Shown piece after piece: positions 32,905 through 44,300 of a stretch of DNA of 64,000 nt. A model generated the notes under the pieces. It did no database searches and was not told the DNA's origin. It saw only the letters and a list, made by a program, of their open reading frames with translations. Each line of letters begins with the position of its first letter. Within the stretch, counting starts at the first letter, position 1. The DNA is taken from contig JAGMUV010000054.1 in the NCBI GenBank assembly GCA_020744425.1, positions 1-64,000 of the forward strand. Reading direction: 5' to 3'. A program made the position numbers and the translations under genes. The stretch is from Dactylonectria macrodidyma. Lineage: Eukaryota > Ascomycota > Sordariomycetes > Hypocreales > Nectriaceae.

Positions 32905-33275
32905 CGAAAGAGGGTGAAGGGATATTTTGATCTATTGGTATATCAATACTGCAGCGACCATATGAATAAGAGGGTGGAGGAGTATGATGCCGTATTGGTA
33001 TACCGGTGTAATGGCATTCCGACTAGATAATGGGATGAATAATCAAGCCCGATGTTATTAATGTTAGAAGAATAAGAGGGTGGGGGAGTATGATGCTCTA
33101 CTGGTATACCGGTGTGATGATGCTCCGAGGGGATGATGGGATGAATAATCAAGTACGAAGTTAATCATCACGAAAGTAAGAGGGTGGAGGAATATGATGC
33201 TCTATTGGTATACCGGCGTGATGATGCTCCGAGTAGATGACGGGATGAATAATCAAGTCCGATATTGGGATGAAA
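32905..33275. repeat. Iteron-like ~104-bp direct repeats between the divergent genes
   Basis: Three repeats start at 32964, 33070 and 33172, each AGAGGGTGG-AGTATGATGC, then TTGGTATACCGG and GGGATGAATAATCAAG; a partial copy starts near 32907. Each contains the palindrome GGTATACC. They lie upstream of the Rep gene, between both promoters. Confidence 0.88.
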
Positions 33276-33596
33276 TTGGAAGAGTAAGGAAGACCATGGT
33301 GGGATAGAGCTATCTTTTATTGGTAGGGGGTCAAGACAATGACGATAGACGATATTATCATATAGTTTGATAGGTATAATAGAGATAAAAGATGACGTTG
33401 GAGTATCGGGATAGAATGGGATCAAGAGCGGAGTAGGACAGGTTGGTGTGGGAGAATTGAACTCTGTCCCAGAATGTACCGATCACAAAACAGCATTGTA
33501 AATGGCATCAGCCTTTATCGTTCATATTTATAATGCTATTTGGCTTAATACACACGATTACACACCCTAAGAATACACTACATACACTATCTTGTA

Positions 33597-36500
33597 ATGG
33601 ATTCGTCATTATCTGCTCTACTTGAAAGGCTGCGTGGTCGAACGCCTGGCAGCACACTCAGCAGTCTCGGGCTGAAGACGTACAATGATATCTTTGGTGC
33701 GGGAAACTCGAATACAAACGCAACACCAAGAGAATCACATTCTACTGTCCAACCAAGCACACCCGGTCGTATTCCGGGTGTCCAGCTTGTGGGCCCGACA
33801 TTAAGGAGGTCGCTCCCTACTGTCCAACCGAGTACACTTGGTGATATTCCAGAACCCGACCCTATAGACCCGGCACTAGAGGGACCACAATCAACGGGCC
33901 AACCAAGCAAACCAGGTAATCGCCAACAATACCAATCAAGTGTAAATCAAATCGACAATGCCAATGCGCAAACACAGGCGGCAGGAAACTGGATGAGCCG
34001 GCCACCACCAGGGAGCACGACGCCGACACAAGTGCCTCCAAGAAAAAGAGGCAGACCGCGAGGTTCTCATGCACCAAGGCGGAGAGATGTTCGAGAAGGA
34101 AATCGGGTGCAGGAACATCAGCCAAGTGCATACCAAGCCGACACCATCAATACTCAAATACAGGAACCTGAAAGCTGGATGAGCCGACCGTCGCCAAGGA
34201 GTACGACGCCAATACAGGCGCCTCCAAGATCAAGAGGCAAACCGCGAACTTCTCGTGCATCAAGACGGAAAGATGCCCGGGAAAGAAACTGGCGGCAAAG
34301 GAGACAAACCCAACAGCAAAGACCACTGGTTGCCGCGGGGACATCTCCAGCCAATTCCCAGTTGCCCTCTAATGCTCCACTGCAACGGCTCATAGCACCA
34401 AACCCCACACAAGTTGCAGAGATAACCAACGCGAGCCAATATCACCTGCACAATGCACTGGGCATGCAGCAATGTATGAGCATTCTAAGCATTTCAGACG
34501 TGGATCAACATGGCAATCCGGGGCGTGGAGCTAATCAACACAAACATGGACAAAACAATCAACAAGAATCACAATCAGAAACATTTCCAACGCCTACAGA
34601 GGTAGTAGAGACGAGCAATACAGGCAGATCTCACGCAGAGGATAAAGTGGATCGATGTGGATGTATGGCAAGACTGAGGTTTCAAGATGGCCAACAAGAA
34701 CTTGGCGCAAAACGCAAGGCTGATCAACACGGACAAGAACAAAACAAAAGGCAAAATCGAAGACGAGTTGAGGACAGCAACCTTGAAGAGCAAACCGAGG
34801 CATTAGAGAGGGCCATTGAGCATCTGGAAGACGAATTTACAGAGAAGGAGAGAATATCGTACACAAAGGATTGGCGTAAGCCGGTCCCCCGTGAGAGGAA
34901 TATATCCACAGTCATGGACTTTTATCAAGCATTTCACAACATGGACACCCTACCCATACACACATGCATGATATGCTATCAGAAGATCAGCACCATGGAG
35001 ATGAAAGAGCTTAGCTGGGAAGAGTGGACGAATAGCGCAGTGATGAATAGTTGCCGCACGTATTCATGTCCTGATTGCTTCCCTGCTGGCAAGGCTATAC
35101 CGAGCTGCGAAAACTGTGCAATGAAGATCCGCGAATGCAATATGGCGCGGGGCGGGAACTTGCATCAAGCACTTGGTTGCGAGCACATGTACCCGGATGC
35201 TCTCAGAGACTTGACCTTGGTTGAGGAGAAGCTGATTGCACTCAACACCCATTTCGGCTTCGTTGCAAGAATCAAAGTGACAAAAAGCACCAAACAGAGT
35301 ACGGCATATGCACGCCATGTGAAGGGTCATATAACTGTGTTTCCAAACAATGTTCAAGACTTGGTTACCACAGTACTACCACATCCGCTTCTACAATCTT
35401 TGGAGGACATCCATATATCCTGGCATGGGCCGCAGAGGCCAGCCCCCAGCGATCTATCCAAGTTGCTCTCAGTCCGACGAGGAGCTGTGGAACGGGCGTT
35501 GCTTTGGCTAAAAGAATGTAACCCCCACTATCGGCACATCCAAATCGACAAAGCCGAGTTGGATAGTTGGGGAGAGCCGGCGCATGGGGTTCCGAGCCAG
35601 ATCTATGACAGGATAGAGAGAGATGAACCATCGGCATGGGAAGAAACGCGAACAGCGCACATCGTGCCCCCAGCAGAACGTGGAATGGATGACAGTGAGC
35701 CCCAGTCACTCGAACAGATTGTGGACGGGCTGGGCAGAGCGTATGATGAGAATGATGTAAGTTACGACGAGGATCAGCAGCTCTATGACGAGCGCAGTAG
35801 GGAGGAGCTCGAGTATGAGGGCATGGGAAGCTTTCTTGATGAGATCCTTGCATCTGGTATGTTTCCACTGGATACAGCACCGCGAGCAACCGATGCCGAT
35901 AAACTGCAATTTGCTATTAATACAATCAGAGGTGGATACACAAATGCGCAAGCACAGCCGCCCCACCAGCCGACTGGGAGCGCGCAGGATTCGCACCTTC
36001 AGCCATACATTCACATTTCAAGAGGCAATGAATTTGCAGATAGCAATGATCTCTGGCATCTTGCAAAAGCATTTCCAACACTATTCCCGTTCGGTTTCGG
36101 TGGGCCACGGTGTAAGGAAGAGATGGAATCGGAGCTGTGGAAGAACAGTGTCCAGCTCACAGGTCATGTCCGTGATAGAGACAGTATTGGAGAGGGTGGA
36201 GAGGGTGGAGAGGATGCGATTCCGCCAACACGTAACCTCGGACTTCACGCATGGATGAAGAAAGTGCTGCAAAGACATGGTGGTCGCTTTGCCAATCATC
36301 CGGCATTTTCATTCCTAGTATTCAACATAGAGGTTCGGTCTAGGAATAGAGGAGTAAGTATGGTGAGCGTGCGACGGAACGATTTTGCTGAGGTTGAGAG
36401 GATCATTCAGTCGTTAACACTAGAGAGACTGGCGGAAGTGCAAAAGGAGTTAGAGGCTGGCAAGAGCACCCGAGATGAAGATATCAAAACGCTCCTGCGA

Positions 36501-39500
36501 TACATCTCATACTTTGGCCACAAACAGGCCATGTCGCAGGAGTCGCGGCTAGCCATGCGCAGAAAGATTAAAGCGCTCATCATCAGATACGGTCTACCGG
36601 CGATTTGGTTTACGCTGAACCCTAATGACATTACGAACCCGGTAAAGCTACGTCTGGCGGCATACCGAAAGGAGGACAAGGCTGCCGCGGAAGCAACCCT
36701 GCTTCGGACCCTGCAGGATAGGTATGAGAGAGTGAAGCTGGCGATAACTGACCCCATAAGCTCTGCCATCTTCTTCCACCGCGAAGTAGAGATGTTCTTT
36801 GAGCATTACGTCAAGGTTGGGGAGGAATCTGTGTTTGGTCAGGTTGGACAGTATTTTGGCGCTGTCGAGACCAACGAACGCGGTGCTCTTCATGTCCATG
36901 GTTTGCTATGGCTCGAGGGGAACTTGGAGCTCGGAAACTTCTTCGGTGCTCATGGAAACGGGGAGGATGATGAGAGTGCGGCAATGGAACGGGAAGGAAT
37001 CCTGAAATATGTCGATTCTGTCTTCACTGAGGTGCGTACATTCATATACTGATATGACCGAAAGCCAATGTGGGGTCGGAAGCTGAACTATTATCCAGGA
37101 CCTGGATGAATCTGCTGCCTTTAGCGAGGAGAGCGAGACTAGGGTGGTTTACGACAACATATCCTACCTGATGACCGATGCAGGGCGCTTCTCTGAACAG
37201 TTCGACGATGAAGCCCACTTTTGCGCGGGCAGGGTCCAGATGCACGCCCATACCGCAACTTGTGTCAAATACTCTCACAACTAAGGAGGGGGACAAAAAG
37301 CCTACATGTCGATTCCATGCGCCTTGGAAGCTCTTTACAAACAGCGAATTTGGCGCGGATGGTATACTTCGGCTCCAACGCTCACATCCCATGATCAACC
37401 GATGGAACAAGCCAATGGCGGTTGGGCTGCGGCACAATCACGACATCTCCTTCATCGGAACCCAAAGCAAGACAATGGCGCTGATATACTACTTGACAAA
37501 CTACGCCACAAAAATCGAAGATCCGATCTGGAAGAGAGTGGCCATCGCAGCAGAGCTCTTTCCGAGTATCAGCACAACCAGCGCCGTCGGGCTAGGTGCA
37601 ACAACTGCAAACTACGAAGCCAAGGCAAATATAAACCGCCAGTATCTGATGAGAATCGCAAACAGAATATTCACCGAGAGGCCATTATCGCAGGTGGAGG
37701 TGATTGCGCACTTCTTGGATTACCCAAGTGAGTTCTCGAGTACCAAACAATGGCCATATGTGAATATGACAATGGTATACTGGGCAATACTCCGACGCTG
37801 GCCGTATCTCCAGCAATGCAGTACCGGTAGCACTTTAGGCGACGACGATGATGGACCTATCGAGAACATAGGTGGCAATGGCAACGGCAACGACGCGGAA
37901 GCCAGCGCGGAGAGGGTCTTGGTGGGAAGCGATGGCAAGAAGCTGCCATACATTGAAGCCTACCACCACCGTGGAGAGGTGCTGCAGACATTATGCTTCT
38001 ATGACTACGTGTCGCTTGTTACATTACAAAAGAGGATAGATTCATCTTCCAAGGAGTTGGTGAAGATAGAATTTGAAAGGAACTGGAAGCCGGGAAGGGA
38101 CTGGGTGCAGGTTCTAAGACCCCCGGGGAAGTATGCAGTGCCATGCATGAACGGCTTTCTCGACATGGACTTTGATATTGACACAAACGCAGACAGATAC
38201 CGCAGGTAAGCACAAGCCAAAGAACAGATGGGATGGATAAACGAGGAGCATACACTAATATTAGCACCAGAGCTGCAGTACAGCACCTCGCACTCTTTGT
38301 GCCATGGGAGAAGTTCACTACAGCAGCATCAGGCGATATCAATGAAATCTGGGAACATTGGAGACGGCGACTCCCCAAAAGACTCCAGACTATCGCAGGC
38401 AACATCCAGTTCTTGAAGCGATCAGCGGAAGATGCGCGGCGAGATGCAAAGCAGTGGGCGGCTGCGGGGGATGACGCCGTTTTGGATGATATCGACGCTA
38501 TGGGGTATGATCTCCAAGATCCTACAGGCCCAGTAAAAGCATATCGCCCAGACCAGGTTGGCCAGCTTTGCCGACTGATGGAGACAGTACTGGGTGCCAC
38601 AGCTCCCAACCAGGTGACCGCTGGTTCGGAGTCTCTCGTTAAGCTGCTAGATCAGCTCCGCGAAGCCCACGCAGATATCACCGACTTTGCAGATGATCTT
38701 GAGACTGTCGCTCCCGCAGAGAGCCCTGAGCAGTACCAGCCAACTATGGTAGCCAGGAGCGAGCTCCCAATGCAACATCAACTCAAGGGGATTAAGAGCA
38801 AGCAGGGGAAAGCCGACAAGGAAATTGTGCAAAGAATCCAAGGCTCTGACGGAGTTCAGGATACTCAGAACACAGCTGCTGGCAGAGAAGCATTATTGAA
38901 CCATACTTTTGCGGGTGCAGGAGAAGATAGCATAGAGATATCGGAAACAGACACCGGGAACACTTATGGACCCAGCACTAGGGTCGCTTTTGGACCGTCA
39001 ACCACATTCCTCCATGCCGGTCGGCAGATCGCAAGCAGGTTCACCCTGAACGAGCGGCAGGAAATTGCCTTCCTTTTAGTGTGTCGCCATCTCGACACCA
39101 TCCCGGACGAAGGTGACAGCGATGATTTCGATAGCAGTAATGTCGAGAACAATGATAACGCACAACTATGCGAGTTCCTGGGTGGGGAGGGCGGCACTGG
39201 GAAGTCCAGGGTCATCGAGGCGTTGGCGGAATTGTTCGCTAGCAAGGACATATCGCACAGGCTGCTCATGACGGCGACATCGGGGGCCGCAGCAGCGCGG
39301 ATCAACGGCGTGACTATTCACTCCGCCTGTGGGATTCAACCCAACGCATCCGACAGCAATGCCGACGATGGCAGCACGGTAACCTACGTGGACGGTGATG
39401 GCCGAAGAAGATGGAGAGAAAAGTGGCTGCTCATCATTGACGAGGTGAGCATGCTGGGCCTCCAGACGCTCTCCAACATCAACAAGCGACTTTGCGCCTC

Positions 39501-40695
39501 CCGAGGATCGAATCAAGATTTTGGCGGCATCCCAGTGGTGCTACTATCAGGAGATTTCCACCAATTCCGCCCAGTGCAAAACAAGTCGCTATTGACTCCA
39601 TGGTCCGCCCTCAGGATTGCGGACGAAATGAGGGCGCACGCACTCTGGGCTCGATTTACCACCGTCGTTATGCTCACCGAACAGGTGCGCGCAGCGGGGG
39701 ACCCGGAGCTGCGGCGGCTGCTGACTCGGATCCGGCAGGGGCAGCAAGACGAGTCCGACATGGAGCTTCTTAATAGCCGATGCTTCCAGGAAGGCCGAGA
39801 CATACCATGGGGCAAGGGCATCACAGTAGTTACACCCCTCAACAGCACCAGATGGTGCCTGAACATGGATGCGGTCTTGGCCTTCCAGAGGCACCACCAG
39901 AAGCCAGTCCGGATATTTCTACCCCAGCACCGTTGGGGTAAACCCAGTACATTACCGGTAACGGAGGAAGAAGCTACGCTCATGGCCAGCGTCGGAGATG
40001 ACAGCAAGATCTGTGTGCCGGCCACGTTCATGTTCGTGCCTGGCATGCCGGTGGTAGTGACGAAGAATATAAACCCAGGCCTCAAGCTCGTGAACGGGGC
40101 CAAGTACAAAGCACTGGAAGTTGTACCAGACTCCAAGAGTTTCCCAGGGTATCAACTCGCCCCGAACATCATCCTCCACTTTGGACCACCTGCCGGCATC
40201 ATCCTGTCGTCCGAGTCCACCAAGAAGTTCAAGTTTGATGACATGCCACCAGGCACGGTCCTGCTTACTCCAACAAGTGCCCAAATACCCATCGAGAAGA
40301 AGAAGAGGGCCAAGAAGAGGCCTTGGCAGAGGCACGAAGTGAGCCGCCGAGGACTTCCCTGCACTGCCGCGTTCGCATGCACCGATTACAAAATCCAAGG
40401 CGAAACCCTCGTCGAGATTGCGCTGGAGCTGCGAGGAACCGGAACAAAGCTGAATACGACAACTGGACAACTCGAGGCAGGAAAGTGCGATCCGTACAGC
40501 CTGTATGTGCAGCTATCGCGGTGCAAATCGCTTGATGGTATTATGTTGCTGTCAAAGGTACGGGTGCAGGACACAGTCGGGAATAAAATACCACAGGAAA
40601 TGTTTGATGGCGAGGCTAGGCTGGAACAGTTGTGCGAGAGGACAGTAAATGAGGCCCGATTATCGTTATTGTCATACCCATCTGCACAATACTAG
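33597..40695 (+). pseudogene. H2 Helitron Rep/helicase (three exons, one frameshift)
   Basis: Exons 33597-37031, 37099-38205 and 38265-40695, with GT-AG introns of 67 and 59 bp whose places match H3. The combined product is about 2,320 residues. Exon 1 has low-complexity repeats (WMSRP...STTP), a Cys cluster (CMICYQK...CPDCF...CENC), the Helitron-like N domain and the HUH motif ALHVHGLLW (H1099/H1101). Exon 2 holds YYLTNYATK with the paired tyrosines. Exon 3 is a Pif1-type helicase with GGEGGTGKS and LIIDEVSMLG, ending SRCKSLDGIMLL. Motifs are intact, but exon 2 needs one extra base removed near 37270 (between TCVKY and the KKPTCRF part) to stay in frame. That may be a true lesion or a sequencing slip, so calling it a pseudogene is provisional. 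Confidence 0.88.
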
Positions 40696-40840
40696 CAGTA
40701 ATGGAATTTTAGATAATAGGTTCTTATATATAAATAGAAGTAGGTAGAAGGATAGAAACCATCTAGATCCAAATCAACCTAATACATTTTGCTCCTAGCT
40801 CAAGCACAAGAGAAATTCTCGTAAATATTCTCGTAAATAT

Positions 40841-41056
40841 GCCTTGAGGAACGAGGTACGAAGTGACGAAAGGTTTTATGCCGCCATCTTTTTCCGGGCC
40901 TCAAAATCACCTGACTCTTCCAATCAAAAGTTTCGCCCTTAAAACACGTGCCTTGACGCCTGACCAAACCCGCGGTACTGCTCTTTTTCTGCAACGCCTT
41001 ACGCCTCACACGAAAGAGGAAAGATGACGAATTGTAGTAAGTGGCAAGCACGTACC
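40841..41056. repeat. ~215-bp Helitron-associated repeat, copy 1
   Basis: Begins GCCTTGAGGAACGA and ends GGCAAGCACGTAC; matches 62076-62300 throughout with scattered changes. It lies just beyond the H2 helicase stop and may carry the element's right end. Confidence 0.88.
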
Positions 41057-41328
41057 ATCTCTTCTAGCTCTTACGGTAATACCGATCAGTAGACGAAGAA
41101 GAATGTGGGGCTTCTATGAGGTTAGTCCTCTTAAGCAGAATAAATTTCATTCATTCATTCTAGCTTTATACTAATAGCCTAAAAGGGTTAGAAAAACATC
41201 CAAATTAAAAACAGTCATTAGTTACATCCTAAATATCAGATTTAATCTATATTTTCACCTCATAATCCCCCCTTATCTATATCCTACTAACACTTATAGT
41301 CTCGCTTCTTAATCAGTTCTTATCCTGA
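41057..41328. other. Spacer between the facing 3' ends of H2 and H3
   Basis: AT-rich, with a short ATTC tandem (41147-41160). No gene. Confidence 0.5.
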
Positions 41329-44300
41329 CTAGTCCGATAGCTCGGCTTCTCTAATCGTTATATCGCTTAACTGTTCTAGCCTCCCCTCCGCTTCAATCAT
41401 GTTGTCGGGCACCTTGTTGCCTACGAAGTCCCTCTCTCGCGCCTTTGATAAGAGCATAATGCCGTCTAGCGACTTGCACCGCGATAGCTGCACGTACAGA
41501 CTGTACGGATCGCATTGCGTCGGGACCGCCTGACCGTCGATGCTCGTCGTCCTAGTTCCGCGCAGTTCGAGGGCAACCCGATCTAACGTTTTGCTTTGGA
41601 CTTTGTAGTCTGTACAGGCGAAAGCCGCGGCGCATGGCAGCCCCCGCCGACTGACGTTATTCTTCTGCCATGGCCGCTTCCTCTGGCACTCTATTTTGAT
41701 GCTGATAGGCGTCAGGAGGATCGTGCCGGGCGGCATACCGACGAAGTGGAGGTCTCTCGTCGACCCCGACGCGAGCACGATCCCCGCCGGAGGGCCAAAG
41801 TGGAGGATGGTATCGGCGTCGACGCGATAGCCCGGGTGCGCCTTGTCGAGGATGACGTCTAACGCCGCGTAGCTTGCTCCGTTGACTAGCTTCAGCCCTT
41901 GGTGTGTGTTCTGGTTCACGACGACGGGCATGCCCGGAACAAACATGAGGACGGCAGGCACCGGGATGGCGCTGTCGTCGCCCTGGTTGAGGATCATGAC
42001 AGCTTCCTCCTCGCTCGGCTCGCCGTCCTTCCATCTGTGCTCGGAGATGAAGATGCGCAGCGGCGCTCTCCGCTCCTTCTGGAAATAGAGGGACCCCTCG
42101 ATGTTCAGGTTCCAGCGGTTTCTGTTCAGCGGCGTCACCACTGTGATGCCCGACTCCCATGGGATCTGCCTGTCCTCCAGGTAGCAGGTGTTATTCAGCA
42201 ACTCCAGGTCGGACTGGTCCTGCACGCCATGGCGCACTCGTGTTAGTAGCCGCTGTAGTTGTGGGTCGCCGGCGGCGCGGACTTGTTCGTTCAGCATGAC
42301 CACCGTCGTAAACTTATTCCACAGCGCGTGTGCCCTGCCGTGCTGGTACCTCTGCTCAGCAGTAAACGATCGGTCTTCGTCCCAGGCGATGGCCGTGCTC
42401 GGGAGCAGGATCGATCTCTCCTGCACGGGACGGAACTGGTGAAAGTCCCCGCAGAAGAGGACGACGGGGATCCCACCGAAGTCGCGGGCAGAGCCTCGGA
42501 GCTGGCAGAGCCGTTCGTTTACGGCGTATAGTGTCCTCGACCCTAACATGCTGACCTCGTCTATAACCAGCAACCACTTCTCCTGCCACTCGGCGGTGGT
42601 CTGCCCGTCGATACGGAGGCCAGACGAGCTGGGCGCCGCAAAGCCGTCCGGCTCCGCTCGGCGGGACCGCGCCGTTGCATCTTTGGAGAACCCGCACGCG
42701 GAGTGGATGGTGATCCCGTCAATGCTCGCGGCGGCCGTTCCCGACGTCGCCGTTAGAAGCAGACGGTGCGATATCCCCCTGCTCGCGAACAGCTCGGCGA
42801 CGGCCTCAATGACTCGTGATTTCCCCGTGCCACCCTCGCCGCCGACGAATTGGCAGAGCTGAGGTGTCCCTTGTTCATCGCGACGTACCCGGTCGAGTTG
42901 GCGGCATATCAATCGGAGGGCGATGCTCTGTCTCTCGTTGAGCGTGAACGCCTCGGCCAGTTGCCTTCCTGCCTCGGAAAACGACGTCGACGGGCCGAAC
43001 TGGATGCTCGTCGAAGGACCCGCGCCCCGGACTGAGACCCCCGATTCGGCACTCGTGAGACCCACGCCCTGCTCGCCGAACCCGATCGGCTCACAGTGCA
43101 CAGCTGAACCGTGACCTGTTATGTCGTTATCAGGCCGGCTTTGTATTCCCTGGATCATCCTTTCTCTCTCTTTCGATACATTCCTTTGCTGCGACTTGAT
43201 GGACCTGATCAACCCCTGTCCTGGTACGTCTGGCCCCAGAAACGGTCCATCTGCGGCGTCCGGTACCTCCTTCGGCCCCTGCTCGTTAAATATCTCACTG
43301 CACGGCTCGTCCATTGAACGCAAGGCCACTTGCTGGAATCGACTCAGCTGCTGTATCATTCTCGAGATCTCCTTCGAGCCGGCCGTGACCTGGTCAGCTC
43401 CCATCGTCGTCCTCAAGACGTCGATGAGGCGTATTGCGTTAGCGACACCGTCCGACCGGAACGCCCGACCCGGCCCCTCATCACCGTCACCCATACCCGG
43501 GCCGATCGCCTCAGAGGTGGGATCGCCGTCCCCGGACTGGGCGGCCCACTGCTTCGCATCGCGTTTCGCGTCTTCAGCTGACCGGTGAAGGAGTTGGATG
43601 TTATCCGCGAGGAAGGACATCCTCCGAGGCAAGCGCCTGTTTCTGCCTTTCCCAGATGGTGTTGATATCGCCTGATGTCTCGGACGAGAACAATTCCCAC
43701 GGCACGAAGATTGCGAGATGCTGGACTGCCGCCCTACCATAGTAACGTCAGCTTTTGGGCAGATATGTCAAAGCTATTCGCGTGCTCACTACGTACCTCT
43801 TATGGTAGACCTCGCCTTCTTCGCTAAAGTCCGTACTCAGGTAACCATCGAAACAGACGACAGCGTGCTCGCCGGGCTTTCGCAGTGCTTGCACCCACGT
43901 CTGCGAGAGGGGCCACGAGCTGTCAAATTGCACCTCCCCCCAGGCGCCTGCGCCCTTGCTCTTCCGCTTCAGCTTGACTACGGACATGTAGTCGTACAGC
44001 GACAGTCCCTGCAATAGTCCGCCGCGGTGCGGGTATGCTTGTAGAAAAGAGATCCTTTGTCCGGCCTCTTCTAGGAGTACCGTCTCCTCGACCTGCTCGT
44101 CCGCCGTCTCCATGCCGCTCTGGTGTCGCAGGTGCCGCCACCGTCGGAAGATGTGCCAGTAAAGGGAAGATGCATTTAGGAAGGTCCAGCCGTGGTTGCT
44201 TGTAAACTCGGTAGGATACCCCAGCAGATGAGCGACGACTTCGACCTGCGACAGCGGCCGGTCCGTGAAGATGCGGTTTGCGACCCTCATCAGGAACTGC

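Larger units (their letters stand above)
29722..41056 (+). mobile_element. H2: two-gene Helitron
   Basis: The left boundary is suggested by TCAAAAGAAG at 29722, preceded by A, which fits the 5'-TC and A/T target rule of Helitrons; the same start appears at about 50794. The right side ends with the repeat at 40841-41056. Between lie a divergent gene pair (30558-32099 minus, 33597-40695 plus), a MITE and large direct repeats. The exact 3' terminus (hairpin plus CTRR) was not identified, so boundaries are provisional. Confidence 0.65.

Noticed and set aside
35365..36299. Minus-strand frames over H2 exon 1
   Set aside because: Antisense to a well-supported Rep domain; no family features.
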